A stretch of DNA of 64,000 nt from Nonomuraea basaltis (GTDB lineage Bacteria; Actinomycetota; Actinomycetes; Streptosporangiales; Streptosporangiaceae): assembly GCF_005893125.1 (NCBI RefSeq), contig NZ_VCJS01000047.1, positions 1-64,000 of the forward strand, written 5' to 3'. Below, piece by piece: positions 32,909 to 43,414 of the stretch; the first letter of the stretch is position 1, and every line of letters begins with the position of its first letter. The notes under the pieces were generated by a model. The model was not told the origin of the DNA. It saw only the letters and a program-made list of their open reading frames with translations, and ran no database searches. A program made the translations under genes and the position numbers.

Positions 32909-34306
32909 TCAGGCGGGCCGGAACGAATCCCGCTCGACCGGCGCCGCGTGCTTCACCATCAGATGCCGCGTCACCGAGTACTCCTGCACCGCTTCCTGGC
33001 TCATGTCCTTGCCGAACCCGCTGCCCTTCACCCCGCCGTGCGGCGCCTCGCTGGCGATGGGCAGATGGTCGTTCACCCAGGTCACCCCCACGTCCAGGCG
33101 GTGCGAGACGCGCATCGCCCTGGCGACGTCGCGCGACCACACCGAGGAGGCCAGACCATATCTGGTGTCGTTGGCCAGCCGGACCGCCTCGTCCTCGCCG
33201 TCGAACGGCAGCACCACCAGGACCGGCCCGAAAAGCTCGCCCTGCACGATCTCGCTGCCCTGTGCGACATCGGTCACAAGTGTGGGCGGATAGAAGAAGC
33301 CGGGCCCGTCGACGGGGGCGCCGCCGTGCAGCACGCGCCCGCCGGAGCGGGAGACGAACCCGTGCACCCGATCCCGGTGCGCGGCCGAGATGAGCGGGCC
33401 GATGTCCGTCGCCGGGTCCCACGGGTCGCCGAAGGAGATTTCGGCAAGAATTGCCCGAAGCGCCTCCACCGCATCGCCGTACTTTTCCCGGGCGACGTAC
33501 ACGCGGGTGGCGGCGGTGCAGTCCTGCCCGGTGTTGTACGTCGCCCCCATGGCCACGCCGCGGGCCATCTCCGCCAGGTCGGCGTCCTCGAACACCAGCG
33601 CCGGCGCCTTGCCGCCGAGCTCGAGGTGCACCCGCTTGAGCGTGGCGGCGGCGCCGGTCATCACGGCCCGGCCGGTCTCCGTGGAGCCCGTGACGCTCAC
33701 CATGTCCACGCCGGGGTCGGTGACCAGCGCCTGGCCGACCTCGGCAGCACCGGTGACGGCCTGCACCAGCGCCGGAGGGGCGCCCGCCTTGGCGAACAGC
33801 TCGGCCAGCCGCAGCGTCGTGCGCGGCGTCTGCGGGGCCGGCTTGATCACCACTGCGTTGCCCGCGGCCACCGCCGGGCCGACCTTCCAGACGGCCATGA
33901 CGAACGGGAAGTTCCACGGCGCGATCGACCCCACCACCCCGACGGGGCGGCGCAGCATGACCGAGGTGTAGCCAGGGCTGAACACCCCGGCGCCCGAGCC
34001 CTCCAGCGAGCGGGCGGCGCCGGCGAAGAAGCGCAGGTTGTCCACGGCGAACGGCAGCTCACCGTCCCTGAACACCGCCGCCGGCTTGCCCGTCTCCTCC
34101 ACCTCGAGCCTGGTCAGCTCTTCGGCGTCGGCCTCCACGAGGTCGGCCAGCCGCAGCAGCAACCGCGCGCGGTCGGCCGGGGTGGTCTGCGACCACTCCT
34201 CGAACGCCGCGCGAGCCGCCCGTACGGCCGACGCCACGCCCTCCACCGGCGTGTCCGAAATTTCGGCACACGGGAGTCCGGTGGCGGGGTTGATCAGTTC
34301 ACGCAT
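32909..34306 (-). CDS. Aldehyde dehydrogenase, gamma-aminobutyraldehyde type
   Basis: ALDH of 465 residues: APWNFPFVMAVWKVGPA, base Glu229 in HLELGGKAPALVF and nucleophile Cys263 in NTGQDCTAATR. The C-terminal block VNDHLPIASEAPHGGVKGSG resembles aminobutyraldehyde/betaine-aldehyde dehydrogenases such as PatD. Such enzymes oxidise 4-aminobutanal from putrescine to GABA. A polyamine-type ABC transporter lies 2 kb away, which supports this assignment. The gene is 14 bases downstream of the glycosyltransferase gene and is probably co-transcribed with it. Confidence 0.82.
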   Translation of the reverse strand: MRELINPATGLPCAEISDTPVEGVASAVRAARAAFEEWSQTTPADRARLLLRLADLVEADAEELTRLEVEETGKPAAVFRDGELPFAVDNLRFFAGAARSLEGSGAGVFSPGYTSVMLRRPVGVVGSIAPWNFPFVMAVWKVGPAVAAGNAVVIKPAPQTPRTTLRLAELFAKAGAPPALVQAVTGAAEVGQALVTDPGVDMVSVTGSTETGRAVMTGAAATLKRVHLELGGKAPALVFEDADLAEMARGVAMGATYNTGQDCTAATRVYVAREKYGDAVEALRAILAEISFGDPWDPATDIGPLISAAHRDRVHGFVSRSGGRVLHGGAPVDGPGFFYPPTLVTDVAQGSEIVQGELFGPVLVVLPFDGEDEAVRLANDTRYGLASSVWSRDVARAMRVSHRLDVGVTWVNDHLPIASEAPHGGVKGSGFGKDMSQEAVQEYSVTRHLMVKHAAPVERDSFRPA

Positions 34307-34320
34307 GGAAAGTCATGTCC

Positions 34321-35592
34321 TCACTGGCCGAGCTGCTCGATGAGGTCGGCGGCCTTGCGCAGGCCGTCGCGACCCCGGATCTGCTCGCCCGCGGCGGCGA
34401 GCCTCGCCCGCAGCTCGGTGTCGGCGAGCAGCCGTGCGACCGCCCCGGTCAGTTCCTCGTCTGTGAACGAATAGGTTGAAAGCCTGACACCATAGCCCAA
34501 TTCATCGACCCGCTGGGCATTGTCGTACTGATCCCAGAAGAGTGGCAAAAGGATCATCGGCTTGCCGAAGTGCAGCGCCTCGGTGGTCGTGTTGTTGCCG
34601 CCATGCGTGATGACCAGGTCGCACTGCGGGATGATCTTCGTCTGCGGCACGAACTCCGCGCCCCACATGTTGTCGGCCAGCTTGATCTCCTCGTGCAGCG
34701 GGCCCTTGGAGACGATGTACTGGTGCGGCGTGGTGGCCAGCACGTCGATCACCCGCTGCATCAGCTCAACGTCGGAGGAGCCGAGCGAGCCGAGCGAGAA
34801 GTAGACCAGCGAGCCGTTGTTGCGCTGGAAGGGCAGGGTGAAGTCCTCGTCGGTCTCGCGTACCGAGGAGTCGAGCCGGTGCCAGGCCGGGCCGAGCGGG
34901 CGGGCGTCGGTGTAGTCGAGGATCTCCGGGTAGACGTAGAGGTTCATGTCGCCCTCGTGGATGAAGTCGAGGTCGGGCAGCGGCTCGGTGCCCTGCTCGA
35001 CGCACCACTCGTTGAAGGCGGTCCAGAGCTCGCGGTGGGTGCGGGCGTACTCGGCGCGGAAGGCGTCCCACTCGGAGCGGTCGTCGGCGGGCAGGCCGGA
35101 GAAGACCGGCGCGATGTCCTCGCCGCGCACCTCCAGCGGGTTGCAGGAGACGATGCGGACGAACTTCTTGCCCGCCGTGAGCAGCGCCGGGAACGTGATC
35201 ACGTTGTCCTCGACGATCACGTCCGGGTTCACCCGCTCGAGGATGGCCTTGAGCTGCGGCTCACAGTACTTCACGCCGTCGATCAGCTCGGCCCAGATGG
35301 GCTTGGTGACGGTATCGAGCTGCTCCAGCGTGCTCTTGCGGTATTCGGGCGCGGTCTCGCGGATGAAGTCCTTCCAGAACTGGCCCGGGTCCTGCTCCTC
35401 GCCGCCCTCGGGAGGCGGGGCGAGATCGACGAGGTCCTCCTCGAAGCCGAGTGCTTCGAGCTTGCCCTTCCACGACGCCTCGGCGGCGAAGACGACGCGG
35501 TGGCCGCGCCGGCGCAGGATGTCGCCGATGCCGATGGAGTTGTTGGTCGGGCCGTAGGCGCTTTCCGGCATGAACAGGATCGTGAGAGACAT
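34321..35592 (-). CDS. UDP-glycosyltransferase, MGT/macrolide type
   Basis: GT-B glycosyltransferase of 423 residues (family GT1). The N-terminal acceptor domain starts LTILFMPESAYGPTNNSIGIGDILRRRGH. The C-terminal nucleotide-sugar domain has YFSLGSLGSS and the donor signature HGGNNTTTEALHFGKPMILLPLFWDQYDNA. Close relatives glycosylate macrolides or other small molecules, often to inactivate them. ATG 35592 has GGAG 6 bases upstream. Divergent from the TetR gene at 35718, which probably regulates it. Confidence 0.82.
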   Translation of the reverse strand: MSLTILFMPESAYGPTNNSIGIGDILRRRGHRVVFAAEASWKGKLEALGFEEDLVDLAPPPEGGEEQDPGQFWKDFIRETAPEYRKSTLEQLDTVTKPIWAELIDGVKYCEPQLKAILERVNPDVIVEDNVITFPALLTAGKKFVRIVSCNPLEVRGEDIAPVFSGLPADDRSEWDAFRAEYARTHRELWTAFNEWCVEQGTEPLPDLDFIHEGDMNLYVYPEILDYTDARPLGPAWHRLDSSVRETDEDFTLPFQRNNGSLVYFSLGSLGSSDVELMQRVIDVLATTPHQYIVSKGPLHEEIKLADNMWGAEFVPQTKIIPQCDLVITHGGNNTTTEALHFGKPMILLPLFWDQYDNAQRVDELGYGVRLSTYSFTDEELTGAVARLLADTELRARLAAAGEQIRGRDGLRKAADLIEQLGQ

Positions 35593-35649
35593 CGACACTC
35601 CGGGGGAACTCATCAAGTTGAAGGGCAATTCAAAAAGGTGGCTGGCGTG

Positions 35650-35689
35650 ATGGTCAAGTTACGGGCACTATGGTCACGGCTAACTGAAC
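35650..35689. promoter_or_regulatory. Putative TetR operator between glycosyltransferase and regulator
   Basis: Direct repeats ATGGTCA at 35650-35656 and 35670-35676, exactly 20 bases apart. They lie within a weak inverted repeat of AGTTA (35657-35661) and TAACT (35681-35685). Located in the divergent gap. Confidence 0.4.
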
Positions 35690-35717
35690 AGTGGCCAAAC
35701 GAGTGAGGGTGGTGAGG

Positions 35718-36316
35718 GTGGCTCAGCGTAAAAGCCGGAGCGACCGGCGCATCGACTTGATCGAGGCGGCGCGCAAAGCCATCATCCGCCACGGCGTCGA
35801 CGGCGTACAACTCTCGCACGTGGCCGAGGAGGCCGGTCTGACCTCCGGCGCGGTGCTCTACCACTATCCCGACCTCGGCGAGCTGCTGGTCGAGGCGCAG
35901 CACGCGGGCATGGAGCGCTTCTACGAGCTGCGGATGCGCCGGCTGGCCGACTTCACCGACCCGGTCCAGAAGCTGGTCGTCACGATCCGGTCCGGGCTGC
36001 CGACCGGGCCGCTCGACCCCGACGTGCGCCTGCTCAACGAGCTGGGCGGGGCCGCGGGCCGCAACCGGGTCTACGGCGTGCTGCTCACCTCGCTCTACGA
36101 CCGCCAGGTGTCGATGTACCAGGCGATCCTGGACACGGGGGCCGCGCTGGGCGTGTTCCGGCTGAGCTCGGACTCGCTGACGATCGCGCGCAACCTGGTG
36201 GCCCTGGAGGACGCGTACGGCTACCGCATCACGGCCCGGCACCCGGTGATCGGCCCGGCGGAGGCCGCCGAGCTGATCCTGTCCTACGCCCGCGCGGCCA
36301 CGGGCAACGATCTGGC

Positions 36317-36323
<7 letters not shown>
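35718..36323 (+). CDS. TetR-family transcriptional regulator
   Basis: Regulator of 201 residues. N-terminal helix-turn-helix RIDLIEAARKAIIRHGVDGVQLSHVAEEAGLTSGAVLYHYPD, then an all-helical ligand domain. GTG 35718 is chosen since GAGGG lies 8 bases upstream; GTGs at 35691-35712 are alternatives. Divergent from the glycosyltransferase/ALDH operon and convergent with potA, whose 3' end it overlaps by 7 bases. Family members respond to small ligands; the ligand is unknown, a polyamine or a glycosylated metabolite being plausible. Confidence 0.82.
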
Positions 36324-37352
<1,029 letters not shown>

Positions 37353-37366
<14 letters not shown>

Positions 37367-38198
37367 GTTGCCCTCTCTGACTGGTCGAGTCCGCCTCACC
37401 TTGCACTCTGACTGCAGGTGTCCGGTTCGGCTCCCTCTCCCCGAGCTTGGTCAGCCGCTGCCCGGCGATCACCGCCGTGAAGCTCACGAGGAGCAGGATC
37501 GCGGCCAGCGCGTTGATCTTCGGGGTCACCCCGAAACGAACCATTGAGTAGATGACGATCGGCAGCGTCGGCTCGGCGTTCCCGATCGTGAAGAAGGCGA
37601 TCACGAACTCGTCCAGCGACAGCGTGAACGCCAGCAGCGCGCCCGCCACGATGCCCGGCGTGAGCTGCGGCAGCGTGATCTTCAAGAACGTGACCACCGG
37701 CCCGGCGCCCAGGTCGCGCGAGGCCTCCTCCAGCGAGGTGTCGGCATTGGTGAGCCTGGTGCGCACCACCGCCGCGACGAACGCCATCGAGAACAGGGCG
37801 TGCGCGAGCGTCACCGAGTACAGGCCGAGCGTCAGCTGGATCATGCCGTAGAAGACCAGCAGCCCGATCGCCAGCACCAGGTCGGGCAGCACGGCGGGCA
37901 TCAGGGAGATCGCGTCGAGCGTCTTGGACCTGGTGTGCCTGGCCAGCCCGACGGCCAGCAGCGTGCCCAGCACGGTGGCGAGAGCGGTCGAGCCGACGGC
38001 CACGATCAGCGTGTTGACCACGCCGTCCCTGATCCGCTCGTCGGCGGCCAGCTCGCCGTACCACTTGAGGCTGAAGCCCTCATACGTGTAGGCCGACCGG
38101 CCGGCGTTGAACGACATGACGACGAGCACGATGATCGGCAGGTAGAGGAAGACGTACGTGGCCCAGAACGGGACATACAGGAGCTTGGACCTACGCAC
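37353..38198 (-). CDS. potC: Polyamine ABC transporter permease PotC
   Basis: Membrane permease of 281 residues with six predicted helices and EAA loop EEASRDLGAGPVVTFLKITLPQLTPG, as in PotC. Starts with YVPFWATYVFLYLPIIVLVVMSF. The hydrophilic C-terminal tail is encoded in the overlap with potA. GTG start 8 bases inside the potB end. Confidence 0.87.
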
Positions 38199-39057
38199 GG
38201 CGGGCCGCCCAGGCCTGCGCGATCAGCAGCACGATCAGCACCGCGATGAGGGCCAGCGCCAGCGTCGAGCCGAACGGCCAGTCGCGTGCCGACAGGAACT
38301 GGCTGCGGATCAGGTTGCCCACCATGGTCGATTTGTTGCCGCCGAGCATCTCGGGGATGACGAAGTTGCCGAAGCTGGGCACGAACACGAACAGGCACCC
38401 GGTCAGCACGCCCGGGATCGTCAGCGGGAGCGTGACCTTCCTGAACGTGGTGAGCCCCGAGGCCCCCAGGTTCGCCGACGCCTCCCGCAGCTGCGGGTCG
38501 AGCCGCTCGATCGCGGCGTACAGCGGCAGCACCATCAGCGGCAGGTACGAGTAGAGCAGCCCGGTGACGATCGTGCCCTGGTTGTACAGCAGCTCGAACG
38601 GTCCGAGCCCGAGCGCCTTCAGCCCGCTGTTGACCAGGCCGGGGCCGCTGAGCAGGATGATCCAGGCGTACACGCGGATGATGAAGTTCGTCCAGAACGG
38701 CAGCACGATCGCGACCAGCGCGATGGTCTTCCACCTTCGCGGCAGCTGCGCGATCAGGTAGGCCGTCGGATAGCCGGCGAGCAGCGCGATCAGCGTCGTC
38801 AGGCCCGCGATCTTCAGCGAGCTGCCGACCACGCCCAGGTAGAGCGGGTCGGCCAGGCGGGTGAAGTTCTCCGTGGTGAACTCGTACACCACGCCGCCGA
38901 AGCGCCCGCGCTGGAACACGGTGTAGCTCAGCACCAGCGCCAGCGGCACGAGCAGCAGCACGACCAGATACGTCAGCCCGGGAGACAGGAAAACGAACGC
39001 GCCCAGCCGGCGACCCCGGGAAAGGGGCGCCGGCCGGGCCTTTGTCTCAGAATTCAC
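38191..39057 (-). CDS. potB: Polyamine ABC transporter permease PotB
   Basis: Permease of 288 residues: first helix FVFLSPGLTYLVVLLLVPLAL, EAA loop REASANLGASGLTTFRKVTLP, and PSFGNFVIPEMLGGNKSTMVG, which is highly typical of PotB/PotH. Pairs with PotC in the membrane. Starts 5 bases after the potD stop at GTG. Confidence 0.88.
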   Translation of the reverse strand: MNSETKARPAPLSRGRRLGAFVFLSPGLTYLVVLLLVPLALVLSYTVFQRGRFGGVVYEFTTENFTRLADPLYLGVVGSSLKIAGLTTLIALLAGYPTAYLIAQLPRRWKTIALVAIVLPFWTNFIIRVYAWIILLSGPGLVNSGLKALGLGPFELLYNQGTIVTGLLYSYLPLMVLPLYAAIERLDPQLREASANLGASGLTTFRKVTLPLTIPGVLTGCLFVFVPSFGNFVIPEMLGGNKSTMVGNLIRSQFLSARDWPFGSTLALALIAVLIVLLIAQAWAARRA

Positions 39058-39062
39058 CGCAA

Positions 39063-40187
39063 CTACGACTGCGCCGTGACTTCGGTCTGCAGGCGGGTGA
39101 ACTTGGTCGACGCCTGGCCCAGGTCGATGATCGCCTCACCGTCGAGCAGCTCGGCGGGCTTGATGCCGAGCAGCGAGCCCTTGGGCACCTCGACCTTCTC
39201 CATGGCCGCCTTGTTGGGCACCTTGTAGTTGATGTTCGCGGCGGCCCAGCTGTGGATCTCGGGGTCGAGGATGTAGTTGATCAGGGCGTGCGCCGCCTCC
39301 TTGTTCTTGGAGGTCTTCATGATCACCATGGTGTCCACCCAGAGGTCGCTGCCCTCCTTCGGCACCACGAACTTGATGTTCTGCTTCTCGTCCGTGGTCG
39401 GGCACCAGCCGTCCCACGCCTCGACCATGGCGGCCTCGCCGGACACCAGCTTCTCGCCGAACGTGGTGTCGTCGTAGGCGAGCAGGTGCGGCTTGGCCGC
39501 GAGCAGCAGCTCCTTGGCCTTGGCGATCTCCTCGTCCTTGTCGGTGTTGACCGAGTAGCCGAGCGCCTTGAGCGCGGGCAGGGCCAGCCAGCGCTCAGTG
39601 GTCATCATGGTGACCTTCTTCTCGGCCCAGGCCGGCGGCTTGAGAAGATCGTTCCAACTCGTCACCGGGGTCTTCGCCAGGTCGGAGCGGTAGCAGATCC
39701 CGGTGGTGCCCCAGGTGTAGGGCACCGAGTACTTGTTGCCCTTGTCGTAGGAGAGCTGGGTGGCCTCCGGGTAGAGGTTGGCCAGGTTGGGGATCAGCTC
39801 GGCGTGGATCGGCTCGAGCAGGCCCTGCTCATTGAGCGCCTGGGCGTACTGGCCGGACACGAACGCCACGTCGATACCGCTGTCGCCGGAGGCGGTCAGC
39901 TTCTGCATCGCCTCCTCGTTGGTGGCGTGCAGCCCGATCTTCATGTCCTTGACCTTGAGCTTCTCCTTGACCTTCCCGGGAAGCTCCTTGGGCGTATAGC
40001 CGTCCCAGACCGTAACCTGGAGCGTCTGCTGCGACAGGTCCGCGTTGGGCTTGAGCTGGTCGGCCGCCGCCGCGGTCGTGCCTTCTGAGCTGGTCGACGA
40101 CCCACCGCCGCACGCCGCGGTGGCAAGCGCGAGGCCGGCCACCGCAACGGCGGCCGGAAGACGACGGGTGAACCGGATACGGGACAC
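39063..40187 (-). CDS. potD: Polyamine-binding lipoprotein PotD-like
   Basis: Extracellular binding lipoprotein of 374 residues. Signal peptide and lipobox TAAC precede a Ser/Thr-rich linker. The mature domain has VTVWDGYTPKELPG, GIDVAFVSGQYAQALNEQGLLEP, YTWGTTGICYRSD and VEAWDGWCPTTDE. Aromatic and acidic residues around the ligand site are consistent with a cationic ligand. First gene of the operon, with AAGGAG 9 bases before the GTG. Together with the dehydrogenase at 32909 it suggests uptake and oxidation of putrescine or a related amine. Confidence 0.87.
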   Translation of the reverse strand: MSRIRFTRRLPAAVAVAGLALATAACGGGSSTSSEGTTAAAADQLKPNADLSQQTLQVTVWDGYTPKELPGKVKEKLKVKDMKIGLHATNEEAMQKLTASGDSGIDVAFVSGQYAQALNEQGLLEPIHAELIPNLANLYPEATQLSYDKGNKYSVPYTWGTTGICYRSDLAKTPVTSWNDLLKPPAWAEKKVTMMTTERWLALPALKALGYSVNTDKDEEIAKAKELLLAAKPHLLAYDDTTFGEKLVSGEAAMVEAWDGWCPTTDEKQNIKFVVPKEGSDLWVDTMVIMKTSKNKEAAHALINYILDPEIHSWAAANINYKVPNKAAMEKVEVPKGSLLGIKPAELLDGEAIIDLGQASTKFTRLQTEVTAQS

Positions 40188-40330
40188 GGCCGCTACTCCT
40201 TCTGAATGTGCGATGTACGAGGGGTCGCGCGACCTTACCGGACACAGCAGACCAAACCAGGAGTGTTGCAGCAGAAATCAACATGAGCAAGACTTTTACA
40301 GACATTGCTACCAGGAAGTTTGGTCTACGC

Positions 40331-40348
40331 ATTGAATTGGGATTCAAT
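40331..40348 (+). promoter_or_regulatory. Palindrome at the start of the kinase gene
   Basis: Arms ATTGAAT (40331-40337) and ATTCAAT (40342-40348) around TGGG. It covers the likely TTG start codon, so it may be an operator that also limits translation start, or the true start may lie downstream at 40359. Confidence 0.45.
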
Positions 40349-41522
40349 TGCTCACCGGTTGATCTCTCTCGGTGAGAAACCCCTTACCGCACGAGATCGT
40401 GGTCTCACCGCCGCTCTCCTGACGGTGTTGGAGGGGGAGGCGCCGGCGCCGTTCACCGTACGCCACTTCCAGCCGTTGCCCAGCCTCTCGTACGACCCTG
40501 GTGATCTCCACACTGGGGTCCCGGCCGAGCGAGATTTCGGCCCCCACGTGGACCAGACGAACTACTCGGTGGTGGTGGCCGAGAAGATCGTCGTCAAGTG
40601 GCTGGCCCCTCCCGTACCCCTGCCCCATCCCACTCCGGAGATCTTCGCCCACCTCGTTGAGGCCGGCTTCAACGACACGGCTCCTCCTTACGCGGCCTTG
40701 ACATGCGTGGTGGACGGCCGTGATCACCTTCTGGCCCTGGTGACCGGTTACCTCCCGGAGGCGCGGGACGGCTGGGAATGGTGCGTCGACGAGGCCGAAG
40801 CCGGCCGGACCGCCTTCGCCGCGGATCTCGGCCGCCTCACCGCCGACCTCCACCTGGCCCTGGCCACCCTCCCCCCACCGCACGACAACCCGCCTTTCGC
40901 GGTTGGGTCGGACGATGCCGGCGCAACGCGCGACGCGGCCGGTCTGGCGAGGAACCGGGCGGCGGTCAGGGCGGAGGCGGCGCTGGCCGAAGCACTCGCG
41001 CTCACGGACGGCGTAGACGGCCGCTGGCTGGCCACCAGAGCCGAGCACCTCAGCCGCGAACTGGCCCCGCTGGACACCCCCATCACCACCCCGCAGATCA
41101 GGATCCACGGCGACCTCCACGTCGGCCAGATCCTCAAATGGCGAGACGGCTACGCGATCATCGACTTCGACGGCAACCCCACGGTCACGGACGCGGACCC
41201 GCACCAGCCGCCGGCCAGAGACGTGGCCCAGCTCACCACGAGCCTGGAGCACGTGGCCCAGGTGGCGATCAGGAGAAGAGCCACCCCACCCGACCGCGCA
41301 GCGGCCTGGGCGGCCGAGGCCCGCACCACCATGCTGACCGCCTACAAGGCCCGCCTGGCGGCGGAGAACCGCCCTGACCTCCTGGACGAGACCCTGATCC
41401 GCCCGTTCGAGGTGGAGCAGGAGTGCCGTGAGCTGATCTACTCCGCCCGCCACCTCCCCCGCTGGCGCTACGCCCCCATGGGCGTCCTGCGCACCTGGTA
41501 CACCGAGGAGAACCCCGCGTGA
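40332..41522 (+). CDS. Maltokinase-like sugar kinase, candidate glucosamine kinase
   Basis: Phosphotransferase of about 396 residues with an N-terminal cap region (WDSIAHRLISLGEKPLTARDRGL) and the catalytic loop IHGDLHVGQILKW followed by IIDFDGNP. These match the maltokinase group rather than antibiotic kinases. Actinobacterial members of this group have been shown to phosphorylate glucosamine, and they are commonly found beside SIS-domain genes, as here. The start is uncertain: TTG 40332 is preferred for its LNWDSI N-terminus; 40305 and 40359 are possible. The stop overlaps the SIS start by 4 bases. Confidence 0.72.
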   Translation: MNWDSIAHRLISLGEKPLTARDRGLTAALLTVLEGEAPAPFTVRHFQPLPSLSYDPGDLHTGVPAERDFGPHVDQTNYSVVVAEKIVVKWLAPPVPLPHPTPEIFAHLVEAGFNDTAPPYAALTCVVDGRDHLLALVTGYLPEARDGWEWCVDEAEAGRTAFAADLGRLTADLHLALATLPPPHDNPPFAVGSDDAGATRDAAGLARNRAAVRAEAALAEALALTDGVDGRWLATRAEHLSRELAPLDTPITTPQIRIHGDLHVGQILKWRDGYAIIDFDGNPTVTDADPHQPPARDVAQLTTSLEHVAQVAIRRRATPPDRAAAWAAEARTTMLTAYKARLAAENRPDLLDETLIRPFEVEQECRELIYSARHLPRWRYAPMGVLRTWYTEENPA

Positions 41523-42478
41523 ATTCCGAGCTCTACCTCTCCGACCTGGAGTCCAAGCCGGCCGCCCTGGGGCGACTGGCCGGCGCCCTGACCGAGGCGG
41601 ACCCCTTCGAGCAGCTCCCGAAGGACATCGCCAGGGTCCTGTTCCTGGGCATGGGCAGCTCCCGGTACGCCGCCGGCGTGGCCGCCCTGCGCCTGCGCGC
41701 CGCCGGCATCGACGCGTACGCCGACTACGCCTCCGCCGCGGCCACGTACCCGCCCTCGAAGGACACCCTGGTCATCCCGATCTCCGCGACCGGCGCCAGC
41801 AGGGAGACCCTGGACGCCATGGAACGCTACGCCGATGGCCCGGCCTTCGTGGCCGCCCTCACGAACGCCCCGGGATCGCCCCTCGCGGAGGCGGCCGACG
41901 CGGTGATCCCGATGCACGCGGGCGACGAGCGCGGCGGCGTGGCGTGCCGCACGTTCCAGCACACCCTGGCGCTCCTCCTGACCCTGGAGGCCAGGCTGAC
42001 CGGCACGGGCCGCGACGTCCCGGCCCTGATCAGACGGAGCGCCGAGGCCACGGCCGACCTCCTGGACCGCAGGGACGAGTGGCTCCCCCTGACCATGGAG
42101 CTGCTGGACGGCCCGCACGGCGTCTACACGGTGGCCCCCGCCGAGCGCCTGTCGTCGGCCGAGCAGTCGGCGCTGATGCTCCGCGAGGGCCCGCGCCGCC
42201 CCGCCGACGCCTGCGAGAGCGGCGACTGGGCCCACGTGGACGTGTACCTCACCAAGACCCTCGACTACCGCGCCCTGCTCTTCCCGGGTTCGCGCTACGA
42301 CGAGCAGGCCATGGACTGGGTACGCGAGCGCGGGTCCACCGTGATCGCCGTGGGCGCGGAGGTCAAGGACGCCGCCGCGGCCGTCCGCTACGCGCACGAC
42401 GACGACCCGGACGTCGCCCTGCTGACGGAGACGCTGGTGGCGGAGCTGGTGGCGGCGTACTGGTGGACCGCCCAATAG
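41519..42478 (+). CDS. SIS-domain sugar-phosphate isomerase/deaminase
   Basis: Protein of 319 residues with two SIS-like domains. It contains LFLGMGSSRYAAGVAALRLRAAG, then PISATGASRETLDAM and a C-terminal LLREGPRRPADA-like segment resembling the GlmS isomerase domain. It lacks the glutaminase domain of GlmS. It probably acts on an amino-sugar phosphate, for example GlcN-6-P to Fru-6-P plus ammonia. GTG overlaps the kinase stop (GTGA), so both are made together. It ends 20 bases from convergent cvnD3. Confidence 0.75.
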   Translation: MNSELYLSDLESKPAALGRLAGALTEADPFEQLPKDIARVLFLGMGSSRYAAGVAALRLRAAGIDAYADYASAAATYPPSKDTLVIPISATGASRETLDAMERYADGPAFVAALTNAPGSPLAEAADAVIPMHAGDERGGVACRTFQHTLALLLTLEARLTGTGRDVPALIRRSAEATADLLDRRDEWLPLTMELLDGPHGVYTVAPAERLSSAEQSALMLREGPRRPADACESGDWAHVDVYLTKTLDYRALLFPGSRYDEQAMDWVRERGSTVIAVGAEVKDAAAAVRYAHDDDPDVALLTETLVAELVAAYWWTAQ

Positions 42479-42498
42479 GACGGCCCAAAGGGAACGGC

Positions 42499-43065
42499 TC
42501 AGGCGGAGCGCACCGTGAGGGCGTGCTCCACGAGCGTGATGAGCGTGGTCTTGACCGCCTGCCGGTGCCGCGCGTCCGTCCGGAGGATCGGCACGTGCGC
42601 CGAGAGCGTGAGCGCCTCCCGCACCTCGCTCTCGACGTGCGGGAACTCGCCGTTCCAGCCGTTCAGCCCGACCACGAACGGAATCCCCGACTCCTCGAAG
42701 TAGTCGACGGCGGGGAAGCTGTCGGCCAGCCGCAGCGAGTCCACCAGCACCACGGCCCCGATGGCCCCGCGTACGAGGTCGTCCCACATGAACCAGAACC
42801 GGTGCTGCCCGGGCGTGCCGAACAGGTAGAGGATCAGATCGCTGTCGAGGGAGAGCCGCCCGAAGTCCATGGCCACCGTGGTGGTCGTCTTGCCGGGCGT
42901 GTGCTCGAGGTCGTCGATGCCCTGCGAGGCCTCGGTCATCACCGCTTCCGTGGTCAGCGGCATGATCTCGGAGACCGAGCCCACGAACGTGGTCTTCCCT
43001 ACGCCGAACCCGCCCGCCACGACGATCTTCGTGGAGGTGAGCCGGCTAGAGCCTGCGAAGTCCAC
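42499..43065 (-). CDS. cvnD: Conservon 3 GTPase CvnD
   Basis: Ras-like GTPase of 188 residues with GGFGVGKTT, YLFGTPGQHRF and VVGLNGWNG. The N-terminus is one residue shorter than its paralogues (GSSRLTSTK versus GSSPGLTSTK). The 62-base block at 42776-42837 is identical to the other cvnD genes, though flanking synonymous sites differ. GTG lies inside cvnC3. Confidence 0.9.
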   Translation of the reverse strand: MDFAGSSRLTSTKIVVAGGFGVGKTTFVGSVSEIMPLTTEAVMTEASQGIDDLEHTPGKTTTTVAMDFGRLSLDSDLILYLFGTPGQHRFWFMWDDLVRGAIGAVVLVDSLRLADSFPAVDYFEESGIPFVVGLNGWNGEFPHVESEVREALTLSAHVPILRTDARHRQAVKTTLITLVEHALTVRSA

Positions 43066-43414
43066 TCAAAACCCTTTCGAGCAGGCTCCTGTCGGGAAGA
43101 CCTGCCTCCAACTGCGGCTGGTACACCTTGACCAGCCCGTCCGCCTCCATGTCGGCGATCAGCACCCGCGCCACACCGAGCGGGACGCTCAGCAGCGCGG
43201 AGATCTCCGCCACAGATCTCACCTGGCGGCACAGCTCGCTGATCGCTCGGAATTCGCGGGCGTAGGTCGGGCCGAGCTGCGCCGAGGTGGCCGACGATAC
43301 CAGTGCCTCCATGGCGAGCTGCGTGCGCGGAGCGGTCCTGCCGCCCGTGACGGCGTACATCCGGACCAGCGAGCTGCGCTCGGGCTCCGGCTCCCCGTTA
43401 TCCCACGATGCCAA
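43046..43414 (-). CDS. cvnC: Conservon 3 DUF742 protein CvnC
   Basis: DUF742 protein of 122 residues: VRMYAVTGGRTAP, then VRSVAEISALLSVPLGVARVLIADM and the terminal RVLSGLRRL. The start is TTG at 43414, with GGGAG 6 bases upstream. That start lies inside the 34-codon ORF that occupies the cvnB position. It should still pair with CvnD3. Confidence 0.85.
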   Translation of the reverse strand: MASWDNGEPEPERSSLVRMYAVTGGRTAPRTQLAMEALVSSATSAQLGPTYAREFRAISELCRQVRSVAEISALLSVPLGVARVLIADMEADGLVKVYQPQLEAGLPDRSLLERVLSGLRRL

